A DNA stretch of 64,000 nucleotides, from contig CP136898.1 of assembly GCA_034359265.1 (NCBI GenBank), forward strand, positions 50,767,501 to 50,831,500, read 5' to 3'. Every line of letters starts with the position of its first letter. The first letter of the stretch is position 1. The position numbers were made by a program, and so were the translations under genes. Shown here piece by piece: positions 33,252-43,561 of the stretch. The notes under the pieces are model-generated. The model did not search any database. It was not told the DNA's origin and worked only from the letters and a program-made list of their open reading frames with translations. This stretch comes from Canna indica. Its lineage: Eukaryota > Streptophyta > Magnoliopsida > Zingiberales > Cannaceae.

Positions 33252-35845
33252 TGTAATATCCAAGGTATTTAATTTATTATTCTATTGTGTGTGTTTGCCA
33301 GCCTAGCGGTTTAGTTCGTGGTCGAGCCGAGTTGACTCATGGTCTGGAGCAAGCTTACGAGCTTGGGTAAGAAAAATATAAATTTATGAAATTACGTTAG
33401 AGTGATTGGAATTATTTTTAATTATTGTGGTGTTTGGATAAGTATGAATTATGCCTATGTGGGTGCATTTAATTAGATACTTATGATTTAATTATGTGTT
33501 TAATCAAACCTAAAATAATTTAATTAAGTTATCGGGTTAGCGGGTTGGTCTTGGCTTAAGTGGATGCGGGTTGGGCTAGTGTTAGAAGGATTAGGGTTGA
33601 GGAGGAATTATAAAAACCCCTCCCCTAGGTTGTGGCTCCAAATTTTGGAGCCACACAATTGTGAGAGGAGGAGCCAGCCGCCAGCCCAAGCCGCCAGCCG
33701 CCCCTCCTCTTCTTCATTGGAGCCGCCACCACCTGTAGTCGAGCCGCCCTCTTTCCATCTCTCTCTCTCTCTTTCTCCAAGCCGACAGCTTGGAGTGAGC
33801 CGCTGCCTCATCTTCTCCTTTCTTTGGGTCGAGCAGCCGGGGTTTGGAGCCGGAATCGGAGGCCGTTGATTAGAAATCCTTCTTGGATCTTGTTCTCTTT
33901 TCATGTGAGTGGTTTACCCAATCCCTTCGGGATTTTAATTGGATTTTTTGAAGCCATTCGTGACGGCTCGGTATTTATGCCTTGTTCTTGGATTTTCTTC
34001 GAGTTTTTACTATGTTTTCTTGATGTGCAAATCATGATTTATTCTCCCAATTTGGTTTCTTGATTTGTGGATTGCATGCTAAAGATTAAATATGTGATTT
34101 TGGGTAGAAATCATGTTATAGGATTAAGATCTTGATAATGACTAATTAAGAGTTCTAGAGAAGAGGTTCTTGATCTTAATGTTTGATTCTTAATTAATGG
34201 ATTCTTGTTATATATGCTAGTTTTATTTAGTAAAAATTATGAGATTGTATGCATGATTGGCATTATGACTTGAATTTGTGATGTTAGAAATTTGGTGATT
34301 TAATTCTATAAAATTCAAATTTTATTCCTTGATGTGCTGGAAATTTCAGCTTTCTAAAATTTATATGATGTTTGTTGAATCTGAGTTGATTTTTGATTTC
34401 TCTGTTATTAAGTGCTTAGATCTCTGAACATAGTCATGTAACCTATCGTTTCGACCAGAAAATATAGTTTGGAAACATAGGTCACACTTTGAAGAGTAGA
34501 TTCAGGGTATACACAGCACTTCTGGGCAAAACAAAATCCTAAAACAAAACCCTAATTGAGATGATTTAGATTTTAATTCTATAATTAAAATTGGATCTAA
34601 GGGTGAGCATAATCTGTTATGAACCAACTTAAATATATGCATGAAATAAAACCACAAGGGTTCATGATGTTGCGGGTCTAAGGGGCAAGGGTCGGGTTTG
34701 AAGTGTTGAGATGCTTCATAGTGAGGACACCATTAGGACACCGTAGGAGAATCATGACTTAGGTCTTGATGCGCCACATCCTTAGGAATTGTGGAGCGGC
34801 TCATTTAGGAGCCGGGTTACGGGCTATGCCCATGTGGTTGGATGTAAATTCCCAACCTGCAGGATAAGTTCGGAGGGTCTTTCCCAATTATCCTAATATG
34901 TGCGCGGTTACCTTTAGGCATGGTAGGGATTCGACCCGATGCACCTCTTGATTGTGATGTTGCCTTTTGGCATGGTAGGGATTCGACCCGATGCACCTCT
35001 TGATGGTGATGTTGCCTTTGGATATGGTAAGGATTCGACCCGATGCACCTCTTGATGGTGACATTGCCTTTAGGTATGGTAAGGATTCGACCCGATGCAC
35101 CTCATTGATGGTGATGTTGCCTTCGGGCATGGTCGAGCTTCGGCCTGATGCACCTCTTTGATGGTGATGTTGCCTTTGGTCATGGTAGGGCTTCGACCTG
35201 ATGCACATTTTTAGGTGACGTTGCCTTCGAGCATGATAGGGCTTCGGCCTGATGCACCTCTTTGAGAGTTAGATGCCGTGGGCATGGGTGGCCTGTTGGC
35301 CTGGTAGCTAGTCACACCTTGTGACATTGCCTTTGTAGAGATAGATATATTCTTGTTATCTCTGTGATGTTGATTTGTGAGGGTTGGTAAAACTGCTCAC
35401 TGAGTTCTTTGAACTCACCCGTTGTCGTTGTTTTATTTTATTTTGCAGAGCTTGACCGGTGAGGTAAGCTGGAGTACTTGGCGCAGTTGGAGGACAAAGG
35501 AGCCACATGATCTCATAGCAGTTCTAGTTAGGGGTCGTAGTCGAGTCTGTAGTAGGTTGTCATGCACTTTTGTTTTGGTATTTGGAGTTGTAGTCCCGTG
35601 GGGACATTCACATTTTATTCAGTTTTATTTATTAAAAGAACTGTTGCTCTTCGATTTATTTTCGTACTTGAGATATGTATTTAAAACCTTGTTGTTTTAA
35701 AATGAAAATCTGTTTTGGTTCTTTTATTATTAAAAGATGTTATTTACTTTGTTGTTTATGATGGTTGCATGTGCATGAGTAAGGCTGCGGGGTATAGGTG
35801 CGTATACCCTAGCCGGTCACGTGACCCTGCTTTTGGGGCGTGATA
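33252..35845 (+). repeat. 3' LTR of the Gypsy element
   Basis: 2,594 bp starting TGTAATATCCAAGGTATTTA and ending GGGGCGTGATA; the family normally ends TGACA, so the last bases have changed. Its first ~340 bp match 25731-26085. It includes a GC-rich leader-like part (33600-33860) and a 52-bp tandem repeat block (34905-35265). Several open frames in it are not genes. Confidence 0.88.
34905..35265 (+). repeat. 52-bp tandem repeat inside the Gypsy LTR
   Basis: Seven units, each carrying GGCATGGTAGGG[A/C]TTCG[A/G]C followed by C[C/T]GATGCACCTCTTGATG and GTGATGTTGCCTTTG. The first four share ATTCGACCCGATGCACC; the last three have CTTCGGCCTGATGCACC-type sequence. Period is about 52 bp. Minus-strand frame 34888-35208 is a by-product. 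Confidence 0.85.
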
Positions 35846-35985
35846 GCCTCTCTGATACATTTGCTCAATCTGGCATTCAACATCTTATCCCCCCCTACTT
35901 CTATTCTGATGGTGGAGGTGAATTCATTGGCCTCTCTGATACATTTGCTCAATCTGGCATTCAACATTTTATCCCCCCCCCCTTA
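35846..35985 (+). repeat. 84-bp tandem duplication in Copia integrase
   Basis: The unit 35846-35929 begins GCCTCTCTGATACATTTGCT and is followed at 35930 by a second, nearly identical start that continues into normal integrase. The unit length (28 codons) keeps the frame. The first unit ends with the same GGTGAATTCATTG that precedes the insertion on the left flank. Confidence 0.85.
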
Positions 35986-38318
35986 CACTCCACAAAGGGT
36001 AAGCACGACTGAGAGACGCCATCGCCACATTCTTGAAACTGCTACTACCTTACTTCATTATGCTTCCCTTCCTTTAAAATTCGGGTCTTATGAATGTATT
36101 GCAGTTGTTTTTCTAATCAATAGGATGCCCACCCATGTTTTACATGACACTTCACCTTACAGTAAATTATTCGAACTCACTCCTAACTACACCTCCTTCA
36201 AGAGTTTTGGGTGCTTGTGTTGTCCATGGCTTAAGCCCTACTCTACAAACAAACTGGAACCCAAGTCTAGACCTTATGTTTATCTTGGGTTTAACATCAA
36301 ATATCATTCATATCAATGTCTGAATTTAGCCACTTTCAAAGTTTTCACTTCCAAACATGTTATCTTTCATGAAGATATCTTTCCCTTTCAACACAATCAC
36401 CTTCAACTTTCCAGACCCATTTCTCTTGCTGATAACTGGTTTGATACCAGTACTCAATCATCAATACCACCTTCAACTCAAATCTATGACCATCATGACA
36501 TAGCTCAGCCACCACCTCCAATTTTAGTTCCATTTTATTCTGCTCCTGATACACCTCAATCTTCATCTAACTCAACTCATTCTTCAACTCATCAGTTCTG
36601 GCCAAGGTTCAACCATGAGCAATGATCAGCCTTTTGAAGTTCCTCAACCTATTCAATTGACACAACAAAGATTGGTTACAAGGTCTCAGCATAAAATATT
36701 TAAACCTCGTAAGCCACTAGATTACAATGCTATTTCAGCTTCTCTAGATACTCCGATAACATTCAAGTAGGCACTGAAACATGCTGAGTGGAGGCAAGCT
36801 ATGACATATGAGATAGAGGCTTTACACAAAAATGGAATTTGGACATTAGTTCCTCCGTCCCCTACCCAAAATGTCATTTGATGCAAATGGGTTTTCAAAT
36901 TGAAGAAGCTTGCAGATGGCAGTATTGAGAGGTTTAAAGGCAGATTGGTAGCCACGGGATTTCATCAACGGCCGGGTATTAAATTTCACTCTATTGGCAG
37001 CCTAGTTGTAAAGCCTACTACTATCAGAATTCTTTTAACTTTAGCAACTGTACATCAGTGGCCTCTTCAACAATTAGATGTCAATAATACCTTTCTACAA
37101 GGGCATCTTGAGGATGACATCTATATGATTCAACCTCCTGGCTTTATCAGCAAAGACCATCTGTCCTATGTGTGTAAACTTCACAAAGCAATCTATGGTC
37201 TAAAACAAGCTCCGAGAGCTTGGTTCAATGAATTTAAGAGCTATATCAGTTCAATTGGCTTTTAGGAATTCAAATCTGACAGTTCCCTTTTTATTCTTAA
37301 AACATCTCAGTTCAAAGTTTACTTGTTATTATATGTGGACGGCATTATTTTGACAGGCAGCTCCGCAAGCAAGCTTCAAGAAGTTTACAAACTGCTGACT
37401 CACAAGTTTTCTCTCAAGAACATGAAACCTTTGACTTATTTTCTCGGAATAGAAGTCAATAGAACATCAAGTGGATTACTTCTATCTCAGAAGAAATACA
37501 TTACTGATATTTTACACAGATTTCATATAGCAAATGCAAAAGGTGTTAAAACACCTATGACTTCTAAAAATCTACTTCAATTGGATGATGGCACTCCTCT
37601 GACGGATCCACATCAATACAGGAGTGCCATTGGTGCACTACAGTACTTAAGCTTTAGAAGGCCTGATTTGTGCTTTGCAGTCAACCACCTCTCTCAGTTC
37701 ATGCACTGCCCAAGCTACTTTCATTGGTAGGCATGTAAACGAGTCTTGAGATACCTCAAAGAAACTCAGTGGCTTAGCCTTAACATTGAACCAAAGCTTC
37801 CACTATCTTTTGATGTATTTTCTGACGCGGATTGGGGAGCAAATGTTGATGACAAGTGCTCAACTAGTGGTTACATTTACTTCCTTGGTAGTACTCCTAT
37901 TAGCTGGTCATCTCAGAAACAAAGAATCGTTGCCCGTTCTTCCACAGAAGCAGAGTATCAGGCTCTTGCGAATGCTGCTACAGAAACCAATTGGATTCAG
38001 AATCTGTTGAAAGAGTTAGATGTTTTTCCTCCTACCACTCCGAGTGTCTTCTGTGATAACTTGGGTGCTACATTTCTATCCACTAATCTTGCTTTCGACG
38101 GTCGTATTAAACACCTTGCAATTGATTACCATTTCATTCGAGAACAGGTTCGGGATAAGCTTCTCAACATCGGTTACATTCCTTCTGAGAAACAACTTGC
38201 AAATTCATTGGCTAAGCCTGTTCAATCCAAACTTTTCCTTGCTCACAGAACCAAAATAGGTATTGTTAACACATTACCTATCTTGAGGGGGCGTATAGAA
38301 ACACGAGGTCAATTGTAA
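35846..38318 (+). pseudogene. Ale-like Copia integrase (second half), RT and RNase H
   Basis: Continues the Copia interrupted at 25730. An 84-bp tandem duplication (35846-35929) repeats the SDGGGEFI segment. Integrase continues with TERRHRHILETATTLLHYAS, FLINRMPTHVL and YVYLGFNIKYHSYQCLN. After a Ser/Pro-rich linker and a stop at 36622-36624, RT runs 36760-37730: RFKGRLVATGFHQRPGI, LQQLDVNNTFLQGHL, YGLKQAPRAW, and LLYVDGIIL where the family has YVDD. Stops: 36879, 37263-37265, 37728-37730. RNase H (37746-38318) has FSDADWGANVDDKCSTSGY, RSSTEAEYQAL, FCDNLGA and IKHLAIDYHFIREQV. The lost second aspartate would abolish RT activity even without the stops. Confidence 0.9.
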
Positions 38319-38466
38319 CATATTTTACTTATTAAGTCTTCTGCTATCATCTTCATTTGTATGCTTATAGTCCCGTATCGGTTCACGTACTGTTACACGT
38401 GACATTCATCCAAAAGCTTGTACATGTATAAATACTGCCTAAAGCCTTAAGCCAAATGAAGCTGTG
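38314..38466 (+). repeat. 3' LTR of the Ale-like Copia, partial
   Basis: Matches the 5' LTR from TGTAACATATTTTACTTATT through ATGTATAAATACTGC and AATGAAG, then diverges; the last ~45 bp of the LTR are missing. A short insertion (ACGTAC, about 38386) marks it off from the 5' copy. Confidence 0.75.
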
Positions 38467-39265
38467 AGTCTAAATTATGATATTTGATCATAGAGGAGAA
38501 TGATGGGATTGGGGAAATATGATAATGCAATATTGAGAGGATGTTGAGAAGATACAAGGCTCAAGCATAATTAGTTAAGCTTGTGGCAAAATTTAGGAGT
38601 GGCCAACATCAATTGGCCACAAAAGGTGCAATCTGCGATGAAATTTATTGCAAAATTACTTTTGTGGTTAAAAGTATAAGTTCGAACAATTTGCGATAAA
38701 TTTTTAATTTTGCCATTTTGTTTGCCACTAATAATTGAGTCAACGATCAAAATTTATAATTTTTTTTTTAATTTATGACAACAGGTTTTGCCACTGATTC
38801 AAAATATTCTATCGTGGCAAGCGTTTGCGATAATTTTTTTGCCACAAGTTTGTCACGATATTCTATGGCAAATATTTGCGACATCATTTTTGCCACAATT
38901 TTATCATGATATTATGTGGCAATTGTCTGCGATAATATATTTTTCATATACATGAAACTATTTATTGTGGCAAATTACGTGTGTCATAAATAGTAAAATA
39001 ATAAATAAATAAATAAAAAGATTGTCAAAAAATTTCCCTCTTCTTTTTCGACCAATAAAAATAATTCCCTCATTTTTACCTATCTCCCGACCAAAAAAAT
39101 CCTCGACTTATAATACCCCTCACCCTTTTTACCTGAATTCGCTCAACCCCAAACCCCTCCTGCTCGCTTTCCACAGTCCTGCGACCTCAAGTCCTCGATG
39201 AGTCGGCGCGGCCTCTGCCCTCCTTCCTCACCGACGCCAAATGTCGTCACTACTTCGGTACTCTC
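38467..39265. other. Unclassified DNA-transposon debris
   Basis: About 38590-39000 is packed with alternating direct and inverted copies of a motif around TTTGCGATAA and TTGCCACAA/GTGGCAA. That resembles transposon subterminal repeats, but I found no paired ends. 39040-39260 is a C-rich leader-like segment. No gene is visible. Confidence 0.5.
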
Positions 39266-39530
39266 ACTACAACAAAAGCATCAATTAGAGATAATTATTT
39301 AAAAACATATAATTATTTATCTCTAAATATAAAATTTGGAAACAATCAAAAGAATTTACCTTTAATTCTAATTTTATAAGTAACACTAGCCTCTAAATCT
39401 ATCACCATCATTAAAACTTAATCATATCAAAATTAAATAAAAATAAAATTTATTAGTTAATCAATCCTCCCAATAATAATTGCAGCCGGTTCTTCTCTCC
39501 CAAATATTTCCCCTCTCCCTCATTTTTTTC
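39266..39530 (+). other. CACTA-like terminus without a partner
   Basis: CACTACAACAAAA at 39266 resembles the end of CACTA-4. No matching TTTTGTTGTAGTG is found to the right before 43.3 kb. It could mark a truncated element that carried the RNase H and helicase fragments that follow. Confidence 0.4.
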
Positions 39531-39559
39531 AGATGCACGCCTTCTCCTTTAACTTCTCG

Positions 39560-39990
39560 TTAACAAATTCTTCCTCTATTAAATGGACCCCTCCACCACT
39601 TGGCATTCTTAATGTAAATTGTGATGCGTCTTTTTTGGGTATGACAGGTGGAATCGAGTTTGTTATTAGATCTTCTGAAGGAATTTGCTCCTCGATTGTC
39701 AATTCCTATCTACATGGTTGGTAGCTCAGCACTTATTCTAGAAGCTTTGGCAATAAAACATTGCCTCATTTTTGCCTTAGAAAATTCGCTCCCGTGTTTT
39801 CAAGTAGAGTCAGATTCCAAAATTTGGTTGATACATTGACCAACAAGATCGATTTGCCGTGGGAAATCAGCTCTCTGATGGCGGACATTTTTTATCTTGT
39901 TTCTCAATGTAATTTTGTCAATTTTCTCTTTTGTTATCGTAAGGCGAACAAAGCTGCCCATTAGGCAGCAAATAGGGCACACATGCACTA
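39560..39990 (+). pseudogene. RNase H-like (RVT_3) domain fragment, frameshifted
   Basis: The first frame reads IKWTPPPLGILNVNCDASF and VIRSSEGIC, the standard opening of plant RVT_3 RNase H-like domains found in LINE-derived and related proteins. A single-base shift near 39718 moves to SSALILEALAIKHCLIFALE and VESDSK, and another near 39835 to TNKIDLPWEISSLM and CNFVNFLFCYRKANKAAH, which ends the domain (the KAN-AAH motif). A stop follows. The acidic residues D (VNCDAS), E (ILEAL) and D (VESDS) are readable. Whether it came from a LINE or a host gene cannot be told. No intact frame covers it. Confidence 0.75.
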
Positions 39991-40307
39991 TGATATTATG
40001 GTTTAGTCTCTATTCAACCCTTCGAACTAGAGAATTTTGTACTATAATCTTTTTGGCCCCGTTTCTGACCGTGATTTAATAAAATACCAACCATCCCCTC
40101 ATCTCCGCACTTGTCTCCGGCCCGCGACTACGCGCTACCTCCAATCGTCGTCCATCGCCGCAATCACAGTACCTGACCATCCCTGATCTCGCCGCAACCG
40201 GAGTCTCTTCTCCATTTTCGAATTGCTCTCCGCCATCTTCTTTTCCTATACCATCCAATGCTTCTTCATCCTCCACTTCACCATCAAACACTTCTCAGTT
40301 TAAATCA

Positions 40308-40695
40308 GGTAGAGAACATAAAGAAACACCCAGATCCAAGCAAAAGCTGACCAATGACGATGAGATTTTTAAAATTCCTGAGGATAAGCAGGAGTAGATA
40401 AAGGACAATGAAGTGCCGGTGGTGGTGACAACTTCCTTGTCTCCGCAAAACTATGCTGATTACTTTGGAACATTGCTTATGCAGAGGACTACGAGATCGA
40501 GGTAAATAGGAATTGCAAAGTAAATTAAGAATTTCTTGCAAGAAGGATAGTGATCTTTCCTACAATTCTAGGTTTCATGTATCTATTGCCTTATCATTTT
40601 GCTGAAAACATTTCAATAATAATTATAAAAAAAATCCTTTTTGCAGAAATGGAGCAACTATTTACTTTCTGGAGTCATTCTCCAGTTGTGAGCAA
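40308..40695 (+). pseudogene. Probable SDE3-like RNA helicase N-terminal fragment
   Basis: Two exon-like pieces. The first (40308 to about 40502) reads VPVVVTTSLSPQNYADYFGT and, after a one-base shift, YAEDYEIE before GTAAAT. This resembles the region upstream of the helicase domain in SDE3/MOV10-like proteins (YADYF-LLYAEDYELE). The second, after a TTTTTGCAG acceptor near 40646, reads KWSNYLLSGVILQL and ends in a stop at about 40690, fitting the next step of the same alignment. A stop also lies at 40395. The pieces keep an intron between them, so they came from genomic DNA. Assignment is moderate; there is no helicase core. Confidence 0.5.
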
Positions 40696-40790
40696 GGAAA
40701 GAATTCAATAATAGACTTAATTGCTACTTAGATTTATTTTTGATAATGTATGTTACCAACAATATACTAATTTTAATTTCATTAAATAGT

Positions 40791-41132
40791 ATGACAACTT
40801 CTTCATCCCGAATAAGCGAAACGTATTTGAGATATCAAAACAAAGAATGTTTTTGCGGTTTGCGAGCCGCGGTAAGAATAAATGAAAGTGAGAAAAATCC
40901 CGACCGATTATATGCGGCTTGCATAAATAGAGACAAAATTGGCATTCCCAGTTGTCAATACTACCGATGGATCACTCCTATTGCAACAACAATACGCGAT
41001 GAGGAAGAAGAAGTGAACCAAAGAAGTAGGGACCTCTTTTCACTTGAGGCAAAAATGGACAAGCTCCTTGACATGGGTTGCAAGGGGTTGATAGTACTTG
41101 TTATCATTGCAATTATTTTTTTGTTTAAGTAG
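40791..41132 (+). CDS. Small GRF-type zinc-finger protein with C-terminal membrane helix
   Basis: 113 codons from MTTSSSRISETYLRYQN (an upstream in-frame ATG at 40740 would add 17 hydrophobic residues). A GRF zinc finger spans about residues 17-62: CFCGLRAAVRINESEKNPDR, LYAAC and C-QYYRWI supply the Cys/Tyr/Trp pattern. An acidic, helical linker (EEEEVNQRSRDLFSLEAKMD) leads to a C-terminal hydrophobic helix (GLIVLVIIAIIFLF). Plants have many such short GRF-TM proteins, often multicopy and near transposons; function unknown. The frame is intact and the order of parts is typical, but it lies among debris, so it may be a repeat-associated copy with no expression. Confidence 0.6.
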   Translation: MTTSSSRISETYLRYQNKECFCGLRAAVRINESEKNPDRLYAACINRDKIGIPSCQYYRWITPIATTIRDEEEEVNQRSRDLFSLEAKMDKLLDMGCKGLIVLVIIAIIFLFK

Positions 41133-43282
41133 GTTAGATAACAATAATGATGTAAACCTAAATACTTTATTGGACTACTAACGTAATTTGACTACTTTAT
41201 CTTATTATTTGATTAACTTTAGTTTTATATCGGCGGGGAATTGGAGGCGATAACCAATCAATGGTTATGTGCACTTTCCTCCTAAGGTCGTAATGTAATA
41301 TTGCCCTTTATATAAATGCGTGGTTGTGCTTATATTTCATTGTTTGGTTGTGCTTATATAAATGCGTGATTGTGCTTATATATTTCATTGTTTGATTGTG
41401 CTTATATAAATGTGTGATTGTGCTTTATACTTTGTTTTTTTAAGATAATAGACAAACTTTATTTTGGTGGACTATGAATTGGAGGCGATCACCAATTAAT
41501 GGTGATACACATTTTCCTTCATTATCCTACATTTTTACCGTACCGTCAAAATTAATGTCGTGAGGATTATTGATGGACAAGGAAAAAAATCAAACATAGT
41601 TTATTTTTTCATCCTATTCTATCAACGATTCTCACTGACAACAGTATTGTTGATGGTGCTTGACTGCTGGGTTGTAACTATTATGCAATGCTTATCAGTG
41701 AGTGTATGAAAAAAAAAGAAACGTAGCAATGCTTGATCCCGGCCGACGTTTTCCGATTGACAACTTCCATTGGCTCATCAACCTCAGGCGGATGCAGTAA
41801 CTTGCTTAGGATATAGTTAATAAAAATATGTTATTGTATTTGATACTTAAAAAACCTTGTATTCTCTGCCTCTATCTCGACAACAATAGCATCGATCTTA
41901 GCTTCATCAAGTTGACGGAGACCATGATCTTTGGTCATTACAATAATTTCTATGTTCTTTCCTCCACTCTCAACAACCTAAAGAAAATAATTGCATCATT
42001 GCCAACATGCATCTTTTCATTTTTAGTTACAGTTATTGCAGCTATAAGCATCACGGCAACTACTATTTCATGGAAACTACTACATCTTTAAAAATTGCAA
42101 TTATTTTTAGACTCAAATTTCTAAAGGGTGTTCAAGTCTCCAAGGACATAAAAAATTAGAATAGATAACAGTATAGCCAAAAATGAAGTATTCACATACA
42201 AAGTAAAAAGATACAAGAACACCAAAGGAGAAATTTATAACTTTATAACTTCATGGAAACTACTACATCAATAATTTCAATCATTATTAAGTTGAGTTAG
42301 TTAAAGAAGTAAAAAAATACGAGTTCATACTTAGTTGATACGTAGTTCATATTTAGTTGATATTTAATTGATAATTAATTCATAATAATATTAATACTTA
42401 GCTTATATTTTTATTAACTAATTAATATTATTTACAAATATTTTTTTTGAATTATTTATAAATTAAAAAATATAATAAAATATATTTTAATGATTTTTAT
42501 ACACTAAATAAATAATATTCACAATATATTTATCAACTAATTAATATTATTCATATATTTTTTAATTTTGAGTTAATGATATCAAATTAAATAAATTATA
42601 ATAAAATAGTATAACTTAATAAACTGAAACTAAAACTATGTTTGATAAACAAACACAATCCTGAAAATTATCAATGAAATCAACACAAAACAAACAAGTT
42701 TTCGCTGGTTTCATTTCGCGAAACATGAAATTTGGACATGTCAAACAAACACGTTTTCGCCAAACAAAAAAATCGAAACCAAAATTCCAAAATTTGAAAA
42801 TCTATTTCGGTTTTCACGAAACGAAAAGTCAAAAAATATTTTCGCAAACAAACGCGCCCTAAGATATTATTGTTCTTGGGTTTATAAATTACATGTGCTT
42901 AAAGTATGCCCAAAAAACATGACACACTTCTTTGTTGCATTAAGACACATTTTGTGTTATTGTTGAGTAGTTTTAACAATATATGGTTTGTGTGAACTTA
43001 CATTTTAATTTCAGTAGAAATAAAAGACTGTCTAAACTGTCACTCCTAGTTTCATTGTCTTATTGCTAACCTGGATTTAATAGTAGCTCCTGCTGAACTA
43101 TTGACATGATAGGGGAAAGAAAATAAGCTTAGTACATTCATGCTCACTTGCCAGCATATTAATTTGTACTAACTAGTAGAAAAAGACATGATTTAGCAAA
43201 GACCCTGTCCAATTAAGGTGCAAAACATGAATGCTATCTTGCTTATGGGCGTAGCGTTGAAATAAAAGAATGAGGCTTAGTT
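41133..43282. other. AT-rich intergenic DNA with transposon traces
   Basis: No conserved frame. 41221-41520 has two related segments beginning near GGCGGGGAATTGGAGGCGAT and GGTGGACTATGAATTGGAGGC, i.e. a diverged local duplication. 42630-42870 holds repeated CAAACAAAC/ACGAAACG motifs ending AACGCGCCCTAAG, resembling the end of a non-autonomous DNA transposon. Nothing else can be supported. Confidence 0.45.
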
Positions 43283-43554
43283 TGATAGATGAGTTAAGTT
43301 GTGTATATTTCATCCCCCTACAATGGTTTATAAGAAGAGTATAAATAACTATACAAATTCCTATTCAAGGAAGGAGAATGATAGGGATAATTATACAATC
43401 CCTATTCTAGGAAAGAGAATTAGTAGAGATAATTATACAATCCCTATTCTAGGAATGAGAATAATAGGGACAATTATACAATCGTTGATTAGTAGTGTTG
43501 CCTAATATATTGCCTAATAATTATACAATTCCCGATTAGTAGTATTGTCTAATA
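43283..43554 (-). repeat. 3' LTR of the full-length Copia
   Basis: 272 bp. Internally it contains three ~42-bp units, each with AATTATACAATCCCTATTCT followed by AGGAA[T/A/G]GAGAAT. The minus-strand start is TATTAGACAATAC, not the usual TGT, in both LTRs. Confidence 0.9.
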
Positions 43555-43561
43555 CCCCCCC

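Larger units (their letters stand above)
25731..35845 (+). mobile_element. Del/Tekay-type Gypsy retrotransposon nested in the Copia, itself interrupted and largely deleted
   Basis: The 5' LTR begins TGTAATATCTTAGGTATTTG at 25731 and survives only to about 26085. The 3' LTR spans 33252-35845 (2,594 bp) and ends GGGGCGTGATA. The 5-bp duplication gcctc flanks the whole (25726-25730 and 35846-35850). Between them lie a minus-strand SIRE-type Copia (26085-32536) and only the last 0.7 kb of Gypsy pol (32538-33251), with a purine tract (AAGGAGAGAGGA, ending 33250). Rest of the 5' LTR, gag, protease, RT, RNase H and most of integrase have been removed. Confidence 0.9.
23858..38466 (+). mobile_element. 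Ale-like Copia retrotransposon split by a 10.1-kb nested Gypsy
   Basis: The 5' LTR (23858-24053), a primer-binding site TGATATCAGAGC at 24054, and gag through integrase (24134-25730) lie left of the insertion. The rest of integrase, RT, RNase H and a partial 3' LTR lie right (35846-38466). The two parts fit at GGTGAATTCATT[A/G]GCCTC, with gcctc repeated on both sides of the inserted Gypsy. A purine tract (CTTGAGGGGG, 38282-38291) precedes the 3' LTR. Without the insert it would be about 4.5 kb. Confidence 0.9.

Noticed and set aside
34888..35208. Minus-strand ORF of 106 codons
   Set aside because: Translation of the 52-bp LTR repeat.
34905..35265. Regularly spaced repeats suggesting a CRISPR-like array
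   Set aside because: Units are contiguous degenerate 52-bp tandem repeats inside a Gypsy LTR, with no distinct spacers and no cas genes, in a plant genome.
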